Part shown: piece after piece, positions 35,601 to 46,100 of the stretch | How the letters are laid out: each line of letters opens with the position of its first letter | How positions within the stretch are numbered: position 1 is the first letter of the stretch | NCBI GenBank assembly: GCA_030021035.2 | Contig: JARYZH020000004.1 | Coordinates: forward strand, 11,143,590-11,207,589 | Origin: Notholithocarpus densiflorus | Taxonomy: Eukaryota; Streptophyta; Magnoliopsida; Fagales; Fagaceae | Length of the DNA: 64,000 bases | Reading direction: 5' to 3' | Made by a program: the position numbers and the translations under genes | Notes under the pieces: model-generated | What the model was told of the DNA's origin: nothing | What the model saw: the letters and a program-made list of their open reading frames with translations, nothing else | Databases searched by the model: none

Positions 35601-38600
35601 TTGGGCTGACAATTTTGGAGGGGGGTCCAGGCCCCTTTGGGCCCTATCTTGGGTCCATCCTGCAGCATAATGTTTTTTCCAACAATAAAACTCAAACCAT
35701 GGACTTTGTTTTTACTTTGGTTATTGTGGTAATTATATAGAATAAAAATAATAAATATGGTTGAACGCAGTTGATTAAATTGTAATTTATGCATGATGTA
35801 ACAAGTGAGGCTGCATATGGATCCCAAATTCACAACAGTTCAACTGTAATAAAATATACAACATTCCTGTTATATATGATTATTTTGACTTTAGATAATG
35901 CTAGAGGTGGCAATTTTATGTATTATGCATTATATCAACTCTGTTCAATTCGGAAGAGCTAGTTTGATACCTCACTGCTGGTCGGAAATTCTCTTTATGG
36001 GGTTATTCAAGTGATTTAGCATTTGCTAATCCCTGCTCTTAGTTCTTTCCTTATGTTTTGTTCACATTGAGCACATTTCTATAACTTACACTAGATATCT
36101 AAAGGCCATATTTTGGAAAATTTCACTGTAATTATAATGCTAATAGTCTCATTCTTATTTGCTTGAGTATTTTCTTTCTTGAAAGTCATTTAAGATGCTT
36201 AACCATAATATATCTTTACAGTTCTATCAGCTGTTGGCGGAATCCAGGTAGAACACCCCCATATGAGCAATGGTATTATGTCACTCCTGCAACTAAACAT
36301 TATCCTGCATTTCTCTGAAAATATATTTTATTTTATATATAAAAAATTCTAAGTCTTTAACAGTCACTTTTTTTTATTTGGTACAGAAGTGGTTGTGATC
36401 ATTGCTGTTATAATATTAGTAGGATTGTTTAGCATGCAACACTATGGTACAGATAGAGTTGGTTGGCTCTTTGCACCTATTGTTCTGCTTTGGTTTCTCT
36501 TAATTGGAGGTATCGGCATATACAACATATGGAAATATGAAAGTAGTGTTCTGAAAGCTTTTTCACCTGTGCATATCTTCCGGTATTTTAAAAGGAGAGG
36601 AAAAGATGGTTGGACCTCCCTTGGAGGTATTTTGCTTAGTATAACAGGTGAACTTTCTATTATTTAAATTAATTCGCCTTTTGTATTTAATCCATTTAAG
36701 GTTTTTCGTACAAACACACACACACACATGTTGATTTTGGATGCTGAGGCTGCATAACGATTGTTACAGGTACAGAGGCACTTTTTGCAGACTTATCCCA
36801 TTTTCCCGTTTCTGCCATCCAACTTGCTTTCACCGTAGTTGTCTTTCCTTGCCTTCTTTTAGCCTATGCGGGACAAGCTGCCTTCATTATGAATAATAAA
36901 ACGAATGTTGTTGATGCCTTTTATCGTTCTATTCCAGGTTTGTTCTAATCTTTATTCTGTACTGAAAGTATACCTCTGTGATGCAAGAAACAGCACTTGA
37001 ATAAGTGTTAAAGGGAAAACAATCAAAATTATTTTTTAAACAATTCTTGGAATGGTTAATTTAAAATTTGGCCAGTGGCTCTTCTTTCCTGTGGTGACTA
37101 ATTCATGATATAGTTAGGCTATATGCATGTTAAACTAAATATAACTTTTTATCTAGAGGTAAATAATTTTGCCTACTTTCATTGTGTCAATTTCTTTGAA
37201 TCTTGAACATAACCTAAGAAAAAGGCTTGATGTTATCACATCATTGAAAGAATCTCTCTCTCTCTCCCCCTCTTTCTCTCTTCATTTTATAAGAGAGAGT
37301 GGGGAGGGTATTTTGAACCTAAGAGTCTCTTGAGCCCCTTGTGCAACTTGAGCTTAGTGCCAGTGGCTAACTCTAAGCATGCATATAATTACAGATGCAA
37401 AACTTTATTTTTCACAGTTGACCTGTTTCAGTTTCACATTTACAGGCTATTAGTTAAAATTAAATTCATGGAAAATATTGAATTTCAAGTCCCTGATTAA
37501 TGTCATTTTTTCTTTTATTTTGTCAAAATTCATTGTGTCAATAAAGCAGTCTTTGTAGGACCAAGCTTATCAAAACCGGTATTCAACACTTTAGTATGTC
37601 CATTGGAATGGATGTTAAAGTACCAGAGCAATTTGGTGTGCTGTTTTGGTTTTGACAGCATAAAGAAAGTATACCTACCAAAATATTTATATATCTACAT
37701 AAAAGAATTATATAGAAGAAAAAAGTTGACTCTCAACTTGAAAGTTATGTAGTGTGTAAAGCAAGCAATGGAGAAACTGTTACTACTTTCAGTATAGTGA
37801 GAAGAGAGAGGAAAATAAAGAAGCTATAGTGGCATAAACCTACACATTTTTGGTTTGCCCCTAAACCAAAACAGAAAACTAACCCAAAAAATAATTGGCT
37901 AGTATGGTCAGACTTAGGAGCAAAATGGAATTAGGGGAATTATCATATTGGTTTCATCCTAAAGTAATATTTACATTGTAATAGGATTTTGTTATACATC
38001 TAAAATGATGTAAATAACTCCTAAATGTATAAAATAACTGAAGTGACAAATCATCTTCTCTCTGAATTTGTAAAAGAAATAATCATGATAAAGTTGTAAG
38101 CATATATACGTTGTTAGAAGGTAGGAAGCCTATTTGCATGAAAGGTTTTAGGAATTCTTCCAAAAATAAAGGAATGAAATATTTTAGGAGCTCAAAGCTT
38201 GTTATACTCCTTAGATGTCTGAAATTTCAAATTAGAGAAGGAAAAGTTATTGGTCAAGATTTGATTGCATAGCATCTTTTTATACATGTGCATGTGTAGT
38301 CCATTGAATTTAACTGTATTCCCCGTTCTTTAGACCATCCTAAGATGATCAGGAAGAGATTTGCCATCAATTTCCTCTAAGGAAATAAGCCATGCACATC
38401 AAGAATGTACTTCTTTATACATGATCTAGAATGAAATAAATAAATAAATCCTAGTATTTGTGATCTTGAAATTTGTAAGAAAAAAGGAGTAACTTGGGAC
38501 TTCAGAGTGAGAAAATGGTGCATGTTCAAAACATATTTTGTATTTCTAGGATCAATAGAATAATTTTGGAATTTGAAAAGTAGAATGGGACATTCATTGA

Positions 38601-41600
38601 GTGAACAAATTGTTATGGGACAAATTTTGGTTTATGTTATTAACAAACATTTCACTAAATAAATTGCATAAAATGCAAGGGAAAATCACAAGATGATGAT
38701 GTTTCTAAGTTTGAATTTCAGAAGGTATGTGATTAAACCAAATATTGGATAGGGTTGTACTTCAGAATAAAATCCTCAAAATTTGTCCACCTCATTAGTA
38801 GTTTACACAAACTGTTCAATGTTTTTATCCTCAGCTGTTTGACTGTGTTGAATCTCTTGAAAAATGTCACCCCATCTTTGGCTTAATTAAGTGAATAAAA
38901 ATTTCTTGGGGCTACATCTTTGTCATTTTTATCAAATTTAAGCTACTAAAGATGTGGATGTGGTGTGTTCATTTTAACTGCAAAAAAGGTTTAAGATCCT
39001 AAAGAAGGAGCTTAGGGCAGTGCTCTTCTCATGGTAGCCTTGTCTTCTCAGGTGTTTGAATGACATGGATTAATTGTTTAATGTGACAACTGTTTCTTAA
39101 ACATTTCTATGATGTGGATTCATTTTTTAGTACAGAAAGGGTTTCTCATAGATACTAATTTAATTTTATTCTGCAGAAAGCATATATTGGCCAGTATTTC
39201 TTGTTGCAACTGCAGCAGCTATAGTTGCGAGTCAGGCAACTATATCCGCAACATTTTCAATAATTAAGCAGGCTCTTGCACTTGGCTGTTTTCCAAGAGT
39301 CAAGGTTGTACATACATCAAAAAAGTTCCTTGGCCAGATATATGTTCCAGATATTAATTGGATCCTTATGATTCTTTGCATTGCTGTGACTGCTGGCTTC
39401 AAAAATCAAAGCCAAATTGGAAATGCTTATGGTAAGCTAATCTTTAGCATGATGTTCTGAATTTATTTGATCCATCTTCTTTCATTCTGCTTTATTGTCT
39501 GCTAGGAAATATCACAATGCAGTATTAGCATTAATATATATATACCAAGGTTTTACATAAATAATCCTACCTGAACATAGAAGATGATTTATATATGCAT
39601 AGATATACATGTTAAGGACACAATAGGGTATACAAATTTCTTTCTTCCTTCCTATAATATTGTTTATAACCTCCAGAATCAGGGGCTGTTGGGGAACCTT
39701 GTCGGACCATGAGCTGTGTCATTCCACCTCAAAACCAATTGGTGACGAGGAAGACACACTCAAATATTTTATGGCATTTGATATCACACCCCGTGGGCCT
39801 GTTTTTAGAGTGGTTGTAGAGAGTCGAATTGTGGTCTCCCCCAACAATCCCTTCCTCACAATTACACTCCTGCGACCCGAACCCATGACCTTGGCTTTGA
39901 TACTATTTGTCGGACCGTGAGCTGTACCATTCCAGCTCAAAACCAATTAGTGATGAGGAAGACACTCAAATCTTTTATGACATTCGACATCACGCCCCAC
40001 GGGCCTATTTTTAGAATGGTTGTGGGGAGTCAAATTGTGATCCCCTAACAAACCCCAAACCATATAGCTGTGGATAAGCTGCACAATTCCAAGTTTTTAA
40101 TTATTGGTTCCACTTTAATTTGAAAACTTTCCCTCTTTTTTAAGCTGTAAAGATTTATTCAAACTTTTGGTTATAACTTGCGAGAGAGTTTTGCAACTGT
40201 TGCTTGCCTGATTGACCTTGGGAATTTTCCAAGCTGCCATACTGTATATATGTGGAGAAATGGCGCTAACTAAGTCTAACAAGGATAGAAAGCATTAACA
40301 AAGAGACGGAAAATGGAAGAGCAAGAAAAAAGAGCGATTTTGTGTCTATGACTCTATATTGGTCAACTTAAGGCTGTAGTTAAACAGATGATTTTATAAG
40401 ACAAAACATTATATCACTATTATTATGCTCGTGTAATGTACGACTTAATCAAGAATTATATTTAAACTAAAAAAAAATCAATAATATGATTAAAATTGAA
40501 TAATAAAATAAATAGTAAAAATAAAAGAACCAAAAATTTTAAGTTTAATGACGAATGCATATTGGATTATTCTTGAAATTCCTTTTAAATTTCTTGAATT
40601 TTTTTATAATTGAGTTTATAATATCAAGTCATATTTTAATTATGTTAAAATATCTGGTTCTTGTCATCCTTAATGGTATTCAAAGTTTCAAATACTTCGC
40701 CCAGTCAAGATAAACACATGGGATAAGTCTTGACGGTACTCACTTATCCCTACTAATTACTAAGTTGTTTGGAACATTCCATTAATTTTTCAATTTAAAC
40801 ATCTTTTGTTTTTGTACATTGTTTCTATATGTAAATTAGACATGTTTCACTTAGTTATAACTCCCCTTAAATTATTCATATCAAATGATTTTTATGGCTG
40901 AACATGCTAGATAGCTGTGCTGCCTGTGCAGACACATGGTCTGTGGGCCATAAGATGTGAAAAAAGTTTTACATTAGCTGTTAACCTATCGCAACCCTCC
41001 TTCAATCTCTTGACATAATGTTAATTGGTGGTTATTTTCTAGAGTGCTAGCATGCTATTGTAGGGTCAAATCATTGCTAACTTAGCTCATATTTATGGTG
41101 TGCATCGAAGGACATTTTGCCTGTGACTTATAATCACGTTTGAAGATTTTTTTTTTTTCAAAAAGTAAATAAAAATGAAGTGTTCACTTAATTGTGTAAT
41201 ATTGTGTTATGACAGGAACAGCAGTTGTAATAGTTATGTTGGTAACCACATTTCTCATGATTCTAATCATGTTATTGGTGTGGCGCTGCCACTGGATCCT
41301 TGTCCTGATCTTCACTTCCTTATCGCTGCTTGTTGAGTGCACTTACCTTTTTGCTGTACTCTTCAAGGTTGATCAAGGTGGGTGGGTTCCCCTTGTAATT
41401 GCAGCAGCGTTTCTTCTCGTCATGTATGTTTGGCATTATGGTACTGTGAAACGATATGAGTTTGAGATGCATAGTAAGGTTTCAATGGCATGGGTTCTTG
41501 GGCTTGGCCCCAGTTTAGGACTCGTTCGTGTTCCTGGAATTGGACTTGTTTACACTGAGCTAGCAAGTGGTGTTCCTCACATCTTTTCCCACTTCATTAC

Positions 41601-42258
41601 AAACCTACCTGCCATCCACTCTATTGTCATCTTTGTCTGTGTGAAGTACCTTCCTGTCTACACAGTCCCGGAAGATGAGAGATTTCTTGTAAAGCGGATC
41701 GGACCCAAGAATTTTCACATGTTCCGTTGTGTAGCAAGATATGGCTATAAAGACCTCCATAAGAAAGACGATGATTTTGAGAAGAAGCTCTTTGATAGCC
41801 TCTTCTTGTTTGTCCGGCTTGAGTCCATGATGGAAGGGTGTTCAGACTCTGATGAGTATAGTCTTTATGGTCAATTAACCCAGCAGTCAAGAGATGGCTT
41901 GTTAGATAACAATGGCAACTCTAGCTCTTCCAACATGGACCCTACTATGTCGTCCGTGGACTCAATTGTTCCGGTTAAATCTCCATTAAATGTAAACAAT
42001 ACTGTTAGTTCATCCGGTCAAGGAAGTGCACAGACCGAGATTGACGAGTTAGAATTTTTGAATAGCTGTAGAGATGCTGGGGTGGTTCACATACTGGGGA
42101 ATACGGTGGTGAGAGCAAGGAGGGACTCAAAGTTCTACAGGAAGATAGCCATTGATTATATATATGCATTCCTTAGGAAAATATGCAGGGAGAACAGTGT
42201 CATTTTCAATGTACCTCATGAGAGTCTTTTGAACGTTGGGCAGGTTTTCTTTGTATAA
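32689..42258 (+). CDS. KUP11: KUP/HAK/KT potassium transporter, KUP10/KUP11-like (gene 1)
   Basis: Predicted K+ transporter (K+/H+ symport family), a multi-pass membrane protein of 793 aa, the usual length for plant KUPs. Coding exons: 32,689-32,817; 33,586-33,814; 34,840-35,085; 36,222-36,272; 36,387-36,647; 36,770-36,937; 39,177-39,431; 41,216-42,258. All introns are GT-AG and the frame closes exactly (2,382 nt with stop). The start ATG gives MDSRVEIDGD, followed by the acidic segment LDQKLDQPMDEEAGRL typical of the KUP10/11 branch. The signature GVVYGDLGTSPLY is at residues 59-71, GDGILTPAIS at 192-201, GTEALFADLSHF at 306-317 and GNAYGTAVV near 443-451. A long hydrophilic C-terminal domain ends in ESLLNVGQVFFV. 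Intron 1 holds a LINE relic, intron 3 a hAT-like MITE and intron 7 a tandem repeat. The family is certain; KUP11 versus KUP10 is not, because both genes here look co-orthologous. Confidence 0.96.
33190..33480 (+). pseudogene. LINE (non-LTR retrotransposon) 3' relic in intron 1 of gene 1
   Basis: With frameshifts and stops, the plus strand reads fragments such as GMINAPNRKSKLIQVGG, VRGRP and IEWSKRIHMIEPNKF. These resemble the C-terminal tail after the reverse-transcriptase domain of plant LINE polyproteins (…RGRPK… then a D-R-x-x-W-R-x-R-I-H-type motif). An A run at about 33,335-33,354 lies inside it. It is dead and spliced out with the intron. The assignment rests on motif memory only. Confidence 0.5.
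35311..35671. mobile_element. hAT-like MITE in intron 3 of gene 1, 8-bp target duplication
   Basis: AGCATAAT at 35,311-35,318 and 35,664-35,671 flanks an element of 345 bp (35,319-35,663). Ends TAAGGATAGACCTAGG and (inverse) GCAGGATGGACCCAAG are imperfect terminal repeats. The 8-bp duplication fits hAT. The G-rich right half (GGAGGGGGGTCCAGGCCCC) is unlike the intron around it. Confidence 0.65.
37292..37380 (-). mobile_element. SINE-like fragment in intron 6 of gene 1
   Basis: On the minus strand: ACTAAGCTCAAGTTGCACAAG (A-box-like), then AGGTTCAAAATACCCTCCCC (B-box-like), then CTCTCTCTTATAAAATGAAG. The same B-box block heads both units of the 25,694-27,156 duplication. Confidence 0.45.
39701..40049 (+). 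repeat. Tandem duplicated repeat in intron 7 of gene 1
   Basis: GTCGGACC.TGAGCTGT at 39,701 recurs at 39,909. Both copies continue CATTCCA.CTCAAAACCAATT, GTGA.GAGGAAGACAC, CATCAC.CCCC.CGGGCCT.TTTTTAGA and TGGTTGT.G.GAGTC. Copy 1 is followed by about 60 bp that separates it from copy 2. Composition is much more GC-rich than the intron. Probably a transposon fragment; the open frames here are not supported as genes. Confidence 0.8.
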
Positions 42259-43193
42259 TGCCTTGGTGCAGATAGATACAGTAAATAATATTCATTCTTA
42301 ATCAGTGAAACTGTAAATCCCAGGGTTGATTTTGTTATGTGCATGGATTAATCAATGCAGCACATTTTTCTGTACAAGACAATTAAATCAACCATGTGGT
42401 TAATGGGTCAATGTAATCACGTAATTGAATTTTATTGGAGAACGTACAGCACAACACTTTAGAAATGTATCAACTTTTGCTCATAACTAAATGTCTAATC
42501 ATTATTAGTTGCATAATCCTCATTCTTTGTGTAAAGATAAGTTTAGTATTGCCAAGAGTTTTATAACTCAATTAGCACTCTGAAATTTCTAATGAAGAAC
42601 TTGACTAGCACTCTGATATTTTTAATGATTTCGTCTAGGGTTAAACCCTTAATTATCAAAAAAGATGGGTTTAGTACCTAATATGAATTTCTATTGCTTT
42701 TGGGTAATTTTGTCTTGTTAAGGGTGCACGATTTAAAATTTTCAAGGTTATAATTAAAACTCTTTAATAGTTGCAGCTTAATTTGAAACTATCCCAAACT
42801 AGGAAATTAAGTCATTTTCAAAAAATCTTTAATAAAGGTCAAGTAGTCCCTTGCCACAAAGAGAGAGCTATTTGGCACAATCATGATTTCTTAAATCCAA
42901 TTTTTATTAATGGTATATTATATGGACCCCCAAAAAATAAAAATAAAAACAACCGACATTAGAGATGGGCAGTTATTCTTATTAGTTTCATTCAAAACTA
43001 TAAGATTAATTAGTTTTTTTTTTAAAGTTTTTTTGCTTAACACTTCCTCGTCCTCGCTGTAAGCTTTAAACCATATCCATTAGTAATATCAAAGTTGACA
43101 CTGTTGTGAGCAATGTCACTCCTTGCTAAAGGTAGTGATGACAGGTGGTATTGGCATCAACAAATTACATTGAATATGGCTAGAACCGGCGCA
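42259..43193. terminator. Shared 3' region between the convergent genes
   Basis: Only 935 bp separates the two stop codons. Both 3' untranslated regions and poly(A) sites must lie here. Weak plant-type signals are present (AATTAAA near 42,382 on +; AATGTAAT near 43,163-43,170 on -). I see no strong canonical AATAAA that I would call. Overlap of the two 3' ends is possible. Confidence 0.5.
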
Positions 43194-46100
43194 TCATACA
43201 TACATTATCTGCCCAACATTCAATAGACTCTCCTGTGGAACATTGAATATCACACTATTTTCCCTGCATATCTTCCGAAGAAATGCATATATGTAATCGA
43301 CGGCTATCCTCTTGTACAACCCTGAATCCCTCCTAGCTTTCACTACTGCGTTCCCTAGTATGTGCACAACCCCAACATCTCTACAGGCATTCAAGAATTC
43401 TAACTCATCAGTCTCAATCTGGCTGCTTGCTTGGCTGTATGACCTGATGGTATTGTTTGCAAGCAATGAAGAATTAACGATCACAATAGAGTCCTCTGAT
43501 GAAACCGTGTTACCTGCATTGGAGTGACATGTATTGCCATTATTGTTAAAGAGGATGTTGCCAGACTGATCAATTTCCTCACCGTCTAAACTAGACAATT
43601 CTGAGTCTGAAGACCCTTCCATCAAGGACTCAAACCGAACAAACAGGAGCAGGTTATCAAAGAGCTTTTTTTCAAACTGATGATCTTTCTTATGTAGGTC
43701 TTGATAGCCGTATCTTGCAACACAACGGAACATGTGAAAATTCTTGGGTCCAATCCGCTTTACTAGGAATCTCTCTTCTTCTGGGACCATGTGAACAGGA
43801 AGGTACTTCACACAGACAAACACAAGAACGGAGTGAATTGCGGGTAAGTTGGTGACGAAGTGGGAAAAGATGTTAGGTACTCCACTTGCTAGCTCAGTGT
43901 ACACAAGTCCTATCCCGGGGACTCGAACAAGTCCTAAACTGGGGCCAAGCCCAAGAATCCATGCCATTGAAACCTTACTGTGCACCTCAAACTCATAGCG
44001 TTTTGCTGTACCATAATGCCAAGCATACATGATGATGAAAAAGGCTGCTGCAATCACAAGAGGAACCCAACCACCTTGATTGACCTTAAGTAGTACAGCA
44101 GAAAAGTATGTGCACTCCACAACCAGTGACAAGCCAGTGAAGATCAGCACAATTGTCCAATGGCAGCGCCATACCAATATCATGATTAGAGTCATAAGCA
44201 ATGTGGTTACCAGCATGACTATCACAACTGCTGTGCCTGTTGTGAAATAAATGTTAGTGAAGCAATCTTTATTTAGACAGAAAAGCTTCAAAGGAGATCA
44301 TAAGTCATAGACATAAACTTAAATTCAAGAATAGACAAAAATAGAACAAGAATTTCCAGGTAGAATAAGACTAAATTACTCGCATGAGATTTTCTATAAT
44401 GGTGTGCAAGTAGATGATCAGATCTGAATAGAAAAAGAGTCTCAACATGAGGTACTATTTTCAATTATTTTCTATAAGCTATTATTCAACAGAGCATAAA
44501 CTTACCAGAAGCATTTCCAATTTGGGTTTGATTTTTGAATCCAACTGTCACCGCAATGCAGAGAATCATAAGGATCCAATTAATATCAGGAATATATATC
44601 TGGTTGCGGAACTTCTTTGAGGTATGTATAACTTTCACTCTTGGGAAACAGCCAAGTGCAAGGGCCTGCTTAACTAATGAAAAAGTCGCAGAAATGGTGG
44701 CCTGACTTGCAACAACGGCAGCTGCAGTTGCAACAAGAAACACTGGCCAATATATTTTATCTGCAGAATAATGAATAATCAGCATTCTGGGACAACCCCT
44801 AGCCACATGGATGGACTAGCTTGAAAATTCTAAGAACAAATTTTATGAATTGCCTAAAACTTACTGACTTAACATTATATTAACCCTATACCTGCAATCA
44901 TTTCCAATTATTAATGGATGTTTCACAATGATTGTGAAGTTCCTACAACATTCTGACTCTGACTCTAGAACAGCAAAATGAGCTGCCATGTTTTGAACAA
45001 GAAACACTTTCTCCAACTATCTTATTCTGGAAACATTAGCAACTGATTTAGTCATCCTGATGACTTTCAAATCAATAAATTATTGTAGAATGTTCTTTAC
45101 TACTGAAACCCATGTTCTCTCTTATAATCAACAACTGAAGCATTAAAAAAAAGCTGCTTTTTAGAAACCATTCACAAGATATGTGGAAAGGCATCTGCAA
45201 AGATTTCAGGAAGACTACTTCCCAATCATTTAATGAGCTTTGCAACATGAACATGAATACCAGCATTCATGTTAAAAATTACAGATGCAAAGATCGAAGA
45301 ACAAACCTGGAATAGAATGATAAAATGCACCCCCCACACAATTTGGGTTCTTCAAAAGGTATGCTGCTTGTCCAGAATAGGCAAGAAGAAGGCAAGGAAA
45401 TACAATTACTGTGAAAGCAATCTGTATGGATGCAACTGGAAAATGGGATAGGTCAGCGAAAAGTGCCTCTGTTCCTGTAGTAGTAAAAAACTAGTCAATA
45501 GAACACTAGTCACCAGTTTCTTATGCAATATCCATGAAACCTAAAAAATAAAGGCAGATAGACCAACTACCATAATAAAAATTTACCTGTTATACTAAGC
45601 ATAATACCTCCAAGAGATGTCCAACTATCTTTCCCTCCCCTTTTAAAATAACGATATATATACACTGGAGAAAAGGCTTTCAAGACACTACTATCATATC
45701 TCCAAATATTGAATATGCCAATACCTCCAATTAAGAAAAACCAAATGAGCACAATTGGGGCAAATAGCCAACCAACTCTATCAGTACCATAGTGTTGCAT
45801 GCTAAATAAACCTACTAGTATAGCAACAGCTACAAGCACAACTACATCTGCATCACAAAAATAGCGAATGTTATACTTACAATTTAAAGTGAAAAAAGTG
45901 AAGGAGTTGCAGATATAAGGGAGTATAGAAAAAGTTCACTGATTCAGGACTATAGAGATACCGTTACTTATCATGGAGTGGCCCACATTTATCCCGCCAA
46001 CAGCAGATAGAACTGCAACAGAACGCATGGTTACGCAACTTTTAAGGAGACCATTGCAATTATAATAACGGTGATATTTTCAAAATTTAGCATATCTAGA

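Noticed and set aside
39660..39946. Open frames on both strands in gene-1 intron 7
   Set aside because: They overlie a duplicated GC-rich repeat; the second copy breaks the frame and no family is recognised.
41627..41890. Minus-strand open frame of 87 codons
   Set aside because: Antisense shadow of exon 8 of gene 1.
43312..43527. Plus-strand open frame of 71 codons
   Set aside because: Antisense shadow of exon 8 of gene 2.
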